NCBI GenBank assembly: GCA_013433145.1 | Contig: CM024171.1 | Span: 4,891,065-4,955,064, forward strand | Source: Ascaris suum | Lineage: Eukaryota; Nematoda; Chromadorea; Rhabditida; Ascarididae | Length of the DNA: 64,000 bases | Direction: 5' to 3' | Part shown: in pieces, positions 13,001-26,600 of the stretch | How positions within the stretch are numbered: position 1 is the first letter of the stretch | Layout of the letters: each line of letters starts with the position of its first letter | The notes under the pieces: model-generated | The model's input: only the letters and a program-made list of their open reading frames with translations | Told to the model about the DNA's origin: nothing | The model's database searches: none | Made by a program: the position numbers and the translations under genes

Positions 13001-15022
13001 TTCTTTCACTGCATACAAGAGTAGTGTTACTATCCAGGGACTTCCGAAGATGGAGGCTGGCAAACGGTTCCCGGGAGCGCTCAAATGACCCTCAGGAAAC
13101 GAACATCAATATAGGGGCGTGTACCCTTCACACCAGCTATACAAATTATTGTTCTTTAACCTGTTTTTGTTCAGGTGGAGGGCAGGAAAAAGTAAAAGCC
13201 CGGCAGATATTAGAGCTCTCGAAACTTGGTGAACTTTGACAGGGTTTTATAAATTGCAGCATTTTCGTTCAGCTGAATTAGTGTCTCAGTTCCCTTGTTC
13301 ATGAGTGAAGAGGAAAAGATGGAATCATTTTCGCTTTCTCAGAATGAGGTATGGCCTAGGATGACTGCCGTGCCTTAAGGTTACATTCTTCATCATTCCG
13401 AAGTCTCTGATATAGATGTGTCCGTTGTAGTCTGGATCAAGTACGGTCCTTGGCATCTGACAAAGATCCAAAGAGTCCTCAGTGGAATGGATTAGAGCAT
13501 AATCTGGCTTGAATGAGGCCTCGTTGGTTTTAGTTTGAGTGCTTACTACATGAACACAACCATATAATGTTTGCAGTGACAGCAATTAGTGCATTCGAAG
13601 GTGAGACCCTGCAAACTCATACTACGAAGGCTCGACTTTTCGACAATCGTATGCGAATGCAAATCTCAAAACCAGGTATTTCCTTGTTTCTTTAAAACGA
13701 TGACTTCTGGAGTTTTTCAGTTTTTGTCATATATATGTGAACAGTAAACGAATAAAGTATAGGAAAAAAACGAATCGCTTGATTAGGAAGAGGTGCTATA
13801 TCACTAAACTGTTCTGAAAGACAGGCTTATTTTCCAAGGAAATATTTGCTGAGAATTTTGTGCTTTTTTTGTTGGAAATGTCGGCTTTTTCAAAAAGCTG
13901 GCGATAACAAACGTGGTATTTCTGTTTTGAGAATGCCCGGTTGGTAAACCTTTGTTGAATAAAGCCAATAATCTAAAATTTCGAAACATTTCATTTGTTA
14001 AGTAGTATGGTTGGCATCTCTCCCCTCCTCCCTTCATTTATCACGATACATGATCGATAATATAGGGGCAAGTGATAAAATTTTTCATTAAAATGCCTTA
14101 TTGTTTCTTTGATTGTTTCATGCAGTCAGTGCGAACGGTGAACTAATAAATTTGCTAAGCTCATACTGCGTAGTTCGGTCCTTGGCGCACAATTTATTAT
14201 GCAAAACCAAAGGCTTCACCACGTCCCCGATAGAGAAATTACAGAGAGGAGGGGAACGAGGTTGCTGCTTCTTCTTGCGATTGCACACAGGGAAAAGGAG
14301 GGGAGGATGTTTCTCGTCTTTGTCACTTTCCTCTCCCATGGCAGCCGTGATGTTAAGGAGGAAGAAGATATGGAAGAGCAACTCTCCAGGTCATATTCCC
14401 TAAGGTGAAAGCTATAAATGAATAGGATGATCTGCTTGAAATAAAAGTATATGGGAGGAATGATGACTTGGAATAGTTTGAGAGGTGCCAATTGTGTAGA
14501 CTTGAATGACATAGCCGGTGGAAGGATCCATCGACGAGCATGTGGTCGTTAGATTGCGAGCTACTGCTGCATATTTTGCAGACGTTTCTTCACTTCTGAA
14601 ATACCTTTGAAGATGGCGGATTGGAGGAAGGAGGAAGACAGTGAAAGAGTTCAGGGGGTGAGGGGATGGTGTGAGGACAGCGAAAGAGTTCGACGTATGA
14701 CTTGTCTCCTAGTTGACCTGTTCGGTAAAGAAGGCATAGAGCCTTGTCAGCTAAATGATTCCTCTACTGCTCACCAGTGATTCAGTAGGTCTGTAATAAA
14801 TTTCCATTAAAACCTTTAAATGTTTATATGTAAGATTGCTAATATTGGTTATGCTTAGGACGTGCGTCGGTGACACTTCATTTGGCGAGAAGCAGTGGTG
14901 GAATCCCAGTGCCACAGCGGCGTCGACTCACGCAACTCTATAATATTGCGGATCCCAATGTGATTATTGATCGGAACGCGCAAAATCCATCACTGCTCTC
15001 TAATTCCATTCCATCGCGATGA
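4276..15022 (+). CDS. Uncharacterised basic, Ser-rich protein with C-terminal coiled coil (about 12 exons)
   Basis: Exons with matching phases and good splice sites: 4463-4642, 5301-5517, 6434-6645, 7446-7529, 7918-7997, 8592-8691, 9432-9503, 10060-10224, 12471-12711 (or to 12726), 13577-13675 and 14859-15022, ending in TGA. A probable first coding exon starts at ATG 4276 (MQFTMLEVKKNEAVRVQSLR), but its donor and the frame of 4463-4642 are not settled, because a second frame of that exon also looks coding. The product is about 500 residues, largely disordered and rich in Ser, Pro, Arg and Lys. It has basic motifs (VPPRRRSAPKTFSP; LKRKEGEPE), an acidic stretch (LEDSEDDLVVEAEVLS) and then a leucine- and arginine-rich helix encoded around 12,471-12,600 (LLQIGELRRKINHATAKRNE) that resembles a coiled coil. 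A Gly-Ser linker and a basic tail follow. The composition suggests a nuclear or cytoskeletal regulator, but this is inference and no family is recognised. Confidence 0.72.
9952..10012. repeat. (TA)n microsatellite, 61 bp
   Basis: An uninterrupted TA dinucleotide run lies in the intron of the uncharacterised plus-strand gene. It ends only 47 nt before the 3' splice site of the exon that starts at 10060. Confidence 0.97.
11811..11822. repeat. Poly-G tract (12 G) after a T run
   Basis: Nine T are followed by twelve G inside the large intron (10,225-12,470) of the uncharacterised plus-strand gene. It is one of five G or C homopolymers of at least 12 nt in the window. Confidence 0.97.
12273..12326. 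repeat. Tandem duplication, 30-bp period
   Basis: The 24-nt unit beginning GCTGTGTTGTTTGTGTCGTT occurs at 12,273-12,296 and again, identical, at 12,303-12,326. It lies about 150 nt upstream of the exon starting at 12471. Confidence 0.95.
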
Positions 15023-16891
15023 ATGACAGCCATAATAATTTAAGGGTCGTGAGCTTTTTTTGGCATTATATATCTTCAGTTAACATAGTTTTTACTAATA
15101 GTTACTCATTACTAGCTATAGTAACAAGTGTTTTATTACAACTAACACCAGTGTGAAGACAGCACTGTTGTGAGAAGAGAGATAGAAGCGAAAACGCGTA
15201 CGTGCTGACATGAAAAGTTTCAGGAAGACAGCAGGAAAATGAAGCAGCAGTTTAAAGGGCAGATAATCTCTTCAGATTAGCGAGGAACTGAAATTCGGGC
15301 ACTGGCTGCCCCCCGCAATTTTCGCTTCCATTTCTATCCGCATAAAATGATGTCTTATCCGTTGTTTTTGTTTTGTAGTTTTGGAAGGCTGACGCTGATG
15401 TTTCATTGATGCTTTATGTTCCTTAGAAAAAATCAGAATCTTTTGACGGGTTGCATGAAAAATTTCAAGCAACAGTGCATGTTGGGGTACGGATGGAGAT
15501 ATGAGAGTATTTGAACGTAGAGTTCCCCTTATTTGCATAAATCCTCTTGCTGAAAAAAATTCTTAGCGTTATCTTTTTACAGGTTATTTCACATACTGCT
15601 CAGTGAAGTGGTAACAAAGAGACACATTTTCCAACGTTAGCGGATGCATCATACCCGGTACAAGAGCACCTAAAGAGGGAATTAGTGATTTCGATTCACT
15701 TTACTTCTCTTCGAAATATGGCTAATTGAAAAACTCTTCCCCCTCCATTCATCCACTTCCTACTACCTCTAGCAAATAGAACGTTCACGAGGGGTTAATT
15801 GGGCAAAAATCGCCTCAAACCTTTTATATTTATCCCAGTCTTTTTTCAGTAGCGAAAAGAGTTTAACTTAAAGATTCCGACTTAAGGGGTCCAACTCAAA
15901 GATTAAGCATTCCGGAGTAGTGAATTTTTGTTTTTCTCAGTGCTGATTTCCGGGTTTGCTGATGAAGTTTATTTCAATTTGTTGTTCGTTTTTATCATCT
16001 TTGTTGCTATTGTTTACGTTCGAAATATTTGTTTACATGATAATTTAAGTTTTTCTATTACTTCACAACCTGATCTAAATTTCGATGTTGTTTAACCTAC
16101 GGGTGAAATAGACAAACAGTTTTGCTTAACTATAATAAGAGGAAGTTCCTTTGCATTGTTGCAATTTGATACAGCTGAACGGTAATTAATTCCATGTGGA
16201 ATTTGCATATTCATTCTAGCATATGTGTCACATATTATCTACGCATAACGTAACCATCGCCCTTTCGATGCCACTCTTAAGTGCTGCTGTTCATTGACGG
16301 AATCGGTGACTCTTGTATGAGTCTATCACCGCCTTGTTGCAAATATGTTGCTCGGAATTTTTTGAGGGTGCGGAACAGTGCAGCGTCAACCAGAACGTCA
16401 GTCCCAATATTTCCACCAATTTCCCCTCTTCTCTTCTCTCACTATTTGCGCCTTCTTATCTCGAATGCGATGTACTTTGTACAGGATGACCGCGGTCAAC
16501 CCCCTTTATTTGCCATCCTTCCCTACTAACGCCTCTTCGTAGTCTCTAAACAAATCGAATTACTGCCCCAAGAATTAGAGGAACTGGTGGTAATAAAACT
16601 CAAATACAGAGGCATATTTATGTCACTATAAACAACTTATCAAAACAATCGAGTAGAAAAAGGTCTCCATAACAACGAGAACGGGTACGCAAACACAGAG
16701 CGCAGCAAAAGCAGCATCCGCGGTGAAAAACCGAACGTATAAGACGCCAACAAAAGGATCGCCTTAAGGTAATGACGTCATCTGAAAACAGAAACGCGAA
16801 ATAACATCACAAAGGACGCATCTCTCGATGAAATAAAAACACCATAAACTGCAGTTCTAGGCAAATAAACAATAACGAGGCATGTGATCAC
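15023..16891. other. Convergent intergenic region
   Basis: This lies between the stop of the plus-strand gene at 15022 and the minus-strand small ORF and EF-Tu gene. The open frames at 15272-15538 (minus) and 16281-16529 (plus) have no supporting splice sites or recognisable domains. I see no RNA gene or transposon ends. Confidence 0.4.
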
Positions 16892-17179
16892 TTACAATTC
16901 CTGTTCTAATGTATTTCTTCTATCAACAAATAAACGCAACAATTCAGTTCCGCTGATATATTCAAGTAGAATTGGTATGTGTGGAACTGAGATGAATCCA
17001 ACAAACAGCACACAAATGAAGAAGCAGACAAAGGAGGCGAAGAGATGAGCTGTCAGAACATTCACATCTCCCTCCCTCAAAGCACGTCCAACACTCAACG
17101 ACATGAAGACTTCAGTGATCATTCCGACAACATACTGACTCATTCGTCGTGTAATTCCTTCGCTCATCCCATATTCCAT
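16892..17179 (-). CDS. Small hypothetical membrane-protein ORF downstream of EF-Tu
   Basis: A 95-codon ORF on the minus strand begins about 245 nt after the EF-Tu stop. It starts MEYGMSEGITRRMSQYVVGM. A hydrophobic segment at about residues 54-75 (VCFFICVLFVGFISVP) could span a membrane. Codon choice looks more coding-like than in neighbouring open frames, with many C-ending codons. Co-directional spacing of a few hundred nucleotides is what nematode operons show, so a trans-spliced downstream gene is possible. An acceptor-like ACCGACAG lies near 17,262, but no SL2 site can be proven. No family is recognised. It could also be a chance ORF in the EF-Tu 3' region. Confidence 0.35.
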   Translation of the reverse strand: MEYGMSEGITRRMSQYVVGMITEVFMSLSVGRALREGDVNVLTAHLFASFVCFFICVLFVGFISVPHIPILLEYISGTELLRLFVDRRNTLEQEL

Positions 17180-17424
17180 TCATATCTCACTCGAACCTCC
17201 CTAATCGCAACCCAGCGAATCTAACAGCTCCAAGCCCAAGAATCTCTGGTCATCGCTGTCGGTTTAAAACTTCAATGGTATCGTAAATAAACGGCAACAT
17301 GGTTCTACTTACTGCGATATCGACATGCGACAGTTGCTGCACTTGTGGAGTAATGTACCAACTGAGAACGATATGAAACATATGCAAGGACTCATTATCA
17401 ATACAACTCAACGAAGATGTGACT

Positions 17425-20114
17425 CTATTTAGTGGTGCCCACTTCAAAACTCTTCGCCGCCGGGTGGTTCTTTGGGCTTTTCGAGTAGTCAGGTTTGAGT
17501 CGTTTCTCAAACATTTCACCGTATGGATTGAAACCGAGTCTTTCCATTTCAGCCTGAAATCATTAAAGCTCTCATAATGAACCCACACTGTGAATATTAC
17601 TAGGATTTTTAGTGTGATCCGGAATGATCGTGGGGTCCACTCTCAACGGCCATCACTTTAAGCTAAACGTCGGCAACGAGCTTTTTCCCGACATTTTAGG
17701 CAGGTAACCCATGACCACGGCAAAAATACGAATGGCTTAATCGATTTATCATATGATCCCGTTGTCAGAGGGCTTTGAACTCAAACTAGGCACCCTTCCA
17801 AATGTAAAGGTAAAGAGCAGTTATCGAAAATGGGAACCATGTTTGCTATTATGAGGCTACAAAATTTTAGAATGCCGTATTTACCACATAGCTGTCACGA
17901 ATACAATCAGATTTTATGTAAGTATCTGCTCAAAATCCAAGATATTACATAATTCGGAACAAAGCACAGTTCAAAGACATGCCTATATGCATTCTTTTAG
18001 CTGAGTGTCGTCTCGAGAAAGACGTCCTTATAATGCGAACCTATTCGTAAGCCGCAATAAAGAATCCCACCGCAATGCAGGAACATTACTTCAGCAATGT
18101 GTCACCACAAAAGGTCACAAAGATGGGGATTTAAATTGACTAAGCCCACGGTAACACACATGAAAACATCTCCGCCTTTGAATATTTCACTACCTCATAA
18201 GGCAAAACTGTTAAACACCATGATGGTGCGGGAAACAAATAAGCAACCAACTTTCATCAGCTTCTTCTTCAGCTTAGGATCTCTTTCGGCATCGGTGCGT
18301 GGCGGAAGTAATGTCGTGAAGACACCCGTTCCAATCGTTGTCGTGCCTTTACGTACGGTAAATCGCTGTTGTGGCTCGATGAACATTTTCGAGTTGAGAC
18401 TCAGTTCCACTCTTAAAATCGTAATATTCAAATCATTCATTCCTCGACAGCTCATATCACCACAGTCTTAAAACGACTTTACCCTTACACAGCACAAACT
18501 GTGGTCATTAAATATTAATATTCCTATTTCCCCTTTATCACAGGATGAATTTCAACATTTGTGAACCCCATTATAGTATTTGTGTAACTGACCTGCATAT
18601 ATTCATCCACGTTTGTTATCCACGTCATCCTCGATTGCACCCACACAGCACTTCATAAGTAACTTTTCTTAACAGACAAATCTCATCGAATAGAATCATA
18701 TGAAGACACCCCCCCCCCCCTCTCATTAAAAACGATCGAAAATGCATAAAAGCTTGAAAATCTTTTGAGACGTTTCGTAAATTCAGGCTTTTAGGGAAAT
18801 GATGGAAGCACCCCGCGTGCAATACCGTCGTGGCCCTAAAATTCTGAGACACTGCCGAAATCTGCCATACACCGTATTATAGGCAGATTTCATCAGTCAA
18901 CTCACACCGTAAAAACCTGAAGCGACCTGAAATCATCGGAAATGACGGCCGACTAAGATGTTTGCCATTCGAACAACCTTAAACGATTCATTAAAACTTA
19001 CTCGCCTACTTCGCCGGGCATTATAAAATCTTTCCCTTTGATCTTCAGCATCGCACCACAATCCCACGTCAACGAGAATACATGCTCGGTGAAGTAATTC
19101 GCTATTGGTGTCTTGCCACCACCTTCCTCTGGTTTAAGTACATAGAGCTGCAACATACAACAAACTGCCTCGTTGAGATGGACACCTCAAAGAAAACAAA
19201 ACATAGTAAACTGTTTCTCATGCTTAAACCTAATACCGCACAACTTAAAATGAAGAGAGAAACCGCCTTCCCTTCCCCCTTTCCACATCAGCTACCTTTA
19301 TCATAAAATTGTCTTAATAGAAGATTCTTTCTATGGACTTTCACTTGAAACAGTTATGCCAATTGGAGAAATGGCCAGAGTCTTAATGTTAGAAGTAATT
19401 TCTCGATGTCTGACACCTTTAAACTTTTTATAGGTTCTTGACTGACTCCTGAATTTCTGATGCCTCCTCACATCTGAATTAGGAACGCCTTCGGCTTTAC
19501 AGTCGGTGCTACACATTAAATTATACGAGAAAAGAATCGTCAGCATTTGAAAAAACCAACATTGCCAAAAAGGTATAATGAAATATGCAAAATACAAGAT
19601 ATGAGCAGATCTAAAATAAACTCGACAACTCCTAATCCATTAAAAAACGACGCGTTAAAATTTTCAGAACGTTTAGAAGCCGACGAAGCAATAAATTTAA
19701 CACCCTCCCCCTGACAGTTGAAAGGACGCAAACAGAAGGTCTCTATTCTAGAAAACTCGAGCAAATTATGGAAGACATATATTAAGTGGCTCAAATCACA
19801 AGCAGCAAGTATAAAACAACGAACCTGCGCATCAGCCTTATCTGTCGGAATATGTTTGTGACCCTGAGGAACAAGCACACAGCCACGTTTCACCGTCTTC
19901 GAATCGACACCCCTCAACAAGATACCCAACTGATCACCCGGCTCCGCTACATCCACCGTTTTCTTGAACGATTCGAGTCCTGCAATCGCAATACTTCCCA
20001 CTGCCACTTATCACGAAGACTTTATATTAAGCGCATTATTTCATCACTTCTCAAAGACAAGACGACATAAGCCTGCAATATGCTCAGTTAAGGTAAAATA
20101 CTGTTGCATCGTTC

Positions 20115-20172
<58 letters not shown>

Positions 20173-23100
20173 TTGCAAGCAATACTCTACCACCTCTTGG
20201 CGGTGCGGGACCTGCAACAGGTTCTGGAGGGCTATATGAGTGGAGCGCTATGCTCTGTCAAGTCCTAGCACGCTTGGAATGCTCCCAGTAGGTCACGAGG
20301 TGACGACTGCTTGTCTGATCCTCAGTGATCATCCCGACTAAGTTGAAAAGCAAGCCGCTGCTATAACGACACGAGAGCTAGCAACCTGAACGTCACTGCT
20401 GCAAAATTAAACTGCTAGAAAATCGGGTAGAAATGGAGCGAATGGAACTCGACAGACTCGCGCCGACCTTGACGAACGGACGGATCGTTAGTACATATTT
20501 ATATCCTATACGCATCTCTGCTGCATGCATAAGTTGCTTTTATCGGACCTTAGGCTATGTCATCTTCACGTAATTTACGTATTATACAAGTCAACGAATC
20601 ATTCACTGTCCAGAAATTTCTGTTGATATTAGAATAGACCACTTAATATGTAGTTGTAGGCAAACCCACTACTATTAGGATCTATAAGCTGTCAAGCTTG
20701 CAACCACATACCTTTAAGACACATTCCGGTATCATTTTTGCAGAGATGCTATTTTCTTCTCACTTTTGCCAGAAGCGTTTCCACAAATTCGCCTTTAAAA
20801 GACGCACATTAGAGAATGATGCTAAGAAACTGAGAAGGACTGAAAGCGAATGAATGGTAAAACGGACGACAGCTGCTTAAAGTTTCGCTCATTGGCGCTC
20901 CAAATGATCCTCTCAAATGATCAGTACTCCAATCACTGTAAATCACATTTTGCTGTGCTATCGATCGGGACATACCAGAAATCACTGTTGATATGCCATC
21001 CCGATCGCAACCGACGATCTCCACTTTATCGTTACGTTTCAGTGTGCCTCGCTCTAGCTTTCCAGTAACTACCGTGCCACGACCTGCAACTTATAAGTAA
21101 AAAAAAAGAATGCTGAACCAGAAGTGAACAAAATGCTGAACCCACTGGAAGGAAAAAGTGTGAACGGGCAATAATATTCTAATGAGGCGCAGCACCGAAC
21201 AAACTCGAGTGAAAACATTGTCCAAAAACGCCGAAAGAAAAAACGAACAAATCGCATTAGCTTAAATATGGCGAGCCATGAAATCCATCTCTCCAACTCC
21301 ATTGAGACACACAGCTGCTCGTCAACGGATCAAAACATCACTAAGCGCGCATGTCATGACACAACGACAGAGTGGATCTAAAGTTAAAAGATGGATTTTA
21401 TGAGTACGGTGAATGGCGAAAAAATCAATAAAACTCACCCTGAATGGTGTAAATGTGCTCTACGGCAAACATCGGCTCGGTGTTTGTGTTGCGTTCGGGA
21501 ATCTCGAACACGTTATCCAGTACATCCAACAATTTCAGCACGGATTGCTCGCCGATTTCTGGATTTTTTCCTTCGAGTGCACACAGTGCTGAACCGAATA
21601 CCACCTTTAAAATGTTAAAGTCGATAGCACTCTTACTTGAAAATAACACAACAAATAATCTACCAAGCGCAGTGCCTAGTTTTAATGATAGGGTCATCCT
21701 CTCTCCCACCTTCCTCAATAGCACAAATTGATTTCTCTCTTTTACATTGCTCTTGCTTATTACACTTCTCTGCTTCATAAAAAAAAATGCATCCACGGTT
21801 CTTCCGCGACTTCTTGGTAGAAGAGAAAACCGAAAGAAAAACGGTCCATTCTTTAAACTAGTTGTCAACATTAGCGACTGTTATGTCACCAAATTAAGCC
21901 AGGAGCCATCATGATCCTCAGCTAAAAACTTTTCGATTATTTTTCTACTTTCAATAGAGATTACTTCTTCATATTGCGCTGCACTCCAGCTACATTTTGC
22001 GCCATCTTTCCTTCCCTCTGTTTTTATGCAACCTTACTTCCCTCAATTTCTCCATCAGTCTTGTCCTTTTTCCTGTCTGGATGGAACAGCAGCCGTATGT
22101 AACGGTAACCGAGAACGAAATTGTTTTCACGATTTTCCTCTATAAATGAGATTGTAAATACCATCACCTCAAAGCGAAAGGCTCTTGATAACATTTAGGA
22201 ATAATGTGTATGTACAGTCTAGAAGAAATATTAAAAAACTGAAGTATTCGAATCAAAAAAGAACAGAAAAAACTGAGAATATTTAAGCGACCACTCACCC
22301 TTTCCCTTTCCGCCTCGCTCAGAATAATGAAATGGTGGGGAAATTATGCAGACTTTTTTACTACTACATTAAAGCTGTTCGAGAGGAAAGCGCCTTTATA
22401 TTCTTACCCCACCAGCACAAAAATATTTCCAATTTCTAAAGTAACCGGAGAGCGTGCGCGATCTTGAAGATGAGACAAACGATTTCAATCAATATGCAAA
22501 CTTCACAAACAGTACAAGCCTCAAATCCCAAGTCTAATAACTGCTTCCAAATACATGAAGAAGAAACTGGGACAGCCAATACAAATTAAAATTTTTTATG
22601 AAGGGTGGATATTTTCTGACGAATGAAAAAACAGTACCGGTCAAGCAACATACCGGTAAGTCATTTCCTGGATAACCGAATTCATGAAGGAGCTCACGAA
22701 TCTCCATTTCGACGAGTTCCTGAGTTTCCTTATCCGGGACCTCATCGACTTTATTCATATAGACGGCAACATTCTTCAAAGGAATTCCCACCTGTCGTGC
22801 TAGAAGCAAATGTTCTCGAGTCTAAAATACAATTAACTTAGCTGCAAATAAAAAAGAAAAAATGATGAAACAGAACATAATTATGTTTATCTCTACAAAA
22901 GGTAGAAAGGTTGTGCTATCAAAAAAACAGACTCTGAAGAAACTCCATAATTATTACTTAACGCTGCAATAAATGTTAGTAATACGTCCAGACATACTAC
23001 AAGAGCAAAAAAGAAAAAGAGACGAGAATGCCGGCCCTCAGTACTTACCTACTTATTTCCGACACCTTGAATGACAATAAGAAAGAAGCTTGAACAGGCT

Positions 23101-23579
23101 CAATCTAAACGCCCCAATACTTCCTTACACGTCCTATAAAACTCTCTCTCTATTATATCTCCTATTTGGATAAATTAACCGCCCTCTTCGCCAATAAAAC
23201 GCGATGCTCATATAGCAAAGATCTCTGATATTCAACCGACTACTGCAACAATACTTCATCAATTTCATTCGACCAGTCAAACACCTTTAATAACCTGAGA
23301 GATCTCCGAAAGAATGGCTTTCAACTATAAGCTATATGAATGCATAAACCTTCGGAACTGTTTTATTACATGCAGACTGTAAATTTAAATCAGACTATAT
23401 TTACAGCAGATAACTGTCATTAAATACCACTCAGGCAAAGTCTCCTTTGGCAAGTAAACGATCTCTGATGATATAAGATCCTTAAAAAAGAGGTTATTTG
23501 GAACACCCCATTCGTATTAAATCCCTATCACCAGTGCATATACGTTTAAATCTCTATCATCAGTGTATATAGTACCCTT

Positions 23580-23674
<95 letters not shown>

Positions 23675-26600
23675 CTTTTACGCCAATGTGTTCTTAAAAA
23701 AACAATTTCGCACATTAGCTAACCAATCTCACAGATCTCATGTGTGAAGAATTCTTTCAACAATTGCAAAGCAAAAAATCCACTAATTTTTATATTTATC
23801 GACTGCTGACAAGGCAACAGCAGAAGGAACAGAAACTGCATGGGAATGGAAGAAAAGAAAGAAAACAGCGGAGCAGCAAGATCGGGAAAAACGGAAGAAA
23901 GAGAAGACTAGGCAAAAGAAGAATTATGAATCGATCTCTACAAAAAAGTAGCAAAACTTTTAACGTCAAACATATTTAAAGTCTCTCAAAAAAATTTCTA
24001 GTCCCGCTCTCGAATATAGACGACTGTATCAATATATAGTTGTCAAGAAACGTTCCTCATTAGCAAATAAAATCTGTAGACTTCAGACTTCAGCAGTTTT
24101 TGCTGACGATATCATTGGAGAGCATAAGCGCTCACTTATCAAAGGATGTGCGCGTGAGATTCCACTGCTGCGAGAAAAGAGAAAGAAGTGCATGAACCTG
24201 TGGCATAGCACCATCAGTGGCAGCAACCACAAGGATGGCGCCCTCCATTTGCGCCGCTCCAGTAATCATGTTTTTTATATAATCTGCATGACCCGGACAG
24301 TCGATGTGTGCATAATGGCGTTTCTCTGTTTCGTATTCCAAATGGAATGCGTTGATCGTTATTCCTGAAAGTCACGTATTTCTTCAATCTCAAGTTTTTT
24401 TTCAAGTTCTCTGCGACCACACTAAATACTTTTGTAAGTTGTCGATAAACAATACAACATGCGCACTAATGCAGCCGTATTTCGACCAAATTAATCGCTC
24501 ACAAGAGTTTCCTAATAAAAGATTCATTCGTCTAATCCAATCGGGGGTCAAACACAACACATGTGAACTTCCGGGTCCGGGCACTTTTAAGCGGGTTTCC
24601 TGGTTTTACTAATTTTCTGGAATTCAACGGAAGAACTAGAACGCTGATCGAGGGGATCATCCAACAATGCACATTATACCCCGTCTTACCGAAAAATCCC
24701 ATTTTTCAGTGCTTCCCAGGATGAAAATGTCGGAGAGACAGGCATATAGACGACCAGATACCGGAGGAAGCCACATATAGTTAGAAGAAAGCGGAGTGAA
24801 AAGAAAGCAAAACACAGCAGGAAATATGAAGACAGTGAAAAAACATTGCAGGGTGAAAAGCGATTTATAGAAAGGCATCACAGATCTAACTGTTTTAACT
24901 AAAAGGACAAAAAGGAAACTGCAGGATCGCATGCAAAGCTAGAAGAGGTGTCGGCCAAAGTGTGGAGTTGAAAGTTAACACCTGCAATCAATCGAGATTG
25001 CACTAAAGCTTGAAAATTAAAGGTGAATAGCGGGATGGGAAACCCCATAAAAGAAATAACCTCAAGCTAAAATCATTTGTGACCCATCCGAAGCTAAAAT
25101 CTACAACTATGGTACAAAATATAACCGCATTTACCTTACACTCCATTGGTTCGCGGAAAGGAGCTATCAGTACGCATCCCGCCCGTAGACGAACGAAATT
25201 TTTTCATTAAAACGACCAACACTTGCATTACATTTAAATTTACTCCTCACGATTAAGTTGTATACTTACAAAAGCAACAACTTATCTACTGCGAATAAAC
25301 AATCTATAAACAATTCGATCTATAGCCGTTGCCGAATGTTTGGTCAGATAGAGATAAAAAAAACAAATAACGGAAGCATCTGCCATCTGACAGTTGGGAA
25401 TGCACTGCATTTTCATGGGCATCTAATTAGAAAACGAGTAGAACACAACCTCTGGCTTTCTCTTCAGGTGCATTGTCGATATCCTCGTATTTTCGAAACT
25501 TCGCCCCTTTTCGAGCAGCGAGCACTGAAAATATGCCGAAATTCAGTTCTTTAATTTCCATCACAAACTAGCGTAAGAACCTATGAGGTGACGTATGTAC
25601 AAAGAACTCTATACTGGTGAATATGTGGATGAAGGGAAAAGAATAAGAACCAAAAACGTCAACACATGCTTTCACAGTAACTTAGTACTCAATAAAACTT
25701 TTGCAACCCCGAAAAAAGAATTACGCCAGAAAGATAACAAACAAAACGGACAATAGAGACTGATAACCTCAGGGTTTCTAATGATTTGTGGCACTGCAAT
25801 GCTCATGCCTTAGATCAAAAGACGTTAGCACATGAGAAATAATACTTTAACATGAAGAACCAATTCAATCACTCAAATAAGCCTTCCTAATGACTTTCAC
25901 GAGCAATACTGCTATAATTAGTATTAATTAATCCATCAGAATATCAGAAACGAACTTATGGCTCATATATTCGAAGCCAATTTCACAGAACAAAGAAAAC
26001 GACTAAGCAAGAACGAACGTCATAAAATGTTCTTGGCGAATACTTTGGAGTCACGGGTTCATTAAATGCTGCCGAACAATCATAATATTAACAGAGATGG
26101 ACTAACAAAAAATTTATTCCAGCGCTTTTTCTAAAGCTCAGTGCCGCAGATACCTGTAATGAACTCGTTCCCACTTAGTGGGACCACCCCATTTCCTGCA
26201 ATTCGACATCCCCTTTCGAACTATTAAACACCCCATCACAATCCACCCTAAAAAGCATACATCAAACGTCGAACCTTTAGTGATTGCAGAAGTGAGCGTA
26301 GTCTTTCCATGATCGACATGTCCAATAGTACCAACATTGAGGTGTGGTTTATTTCGTTTGAACACCTCCTTGCCACCAGGTACCGCTAAACAACGCGCAT
26401 GCTGCATTCGCGCAAGCCGATTCAACTGACTTTCGCATCGCGCCAATGCGCCAAGCAACTCTGCAAATTGCTCCCTTTTAGCGCATTCAATCAATAATTT
26501 GGAAAATCGTTCCAAATCAAAAGCAGACAAACTTTCACGGTGATCGGAAGTGATGGAAGAGCGCGCAATATCCGCGAAACGTACATGGTGCACCTCTAGG

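Noticed and set aside
19540..19824. C-terminal extension of the long minus-strand ORF 19540-20007
   Set aside because: Only 19,825-19,979 encodes EF-Tu. The rest is intron read-through past a GT donor.
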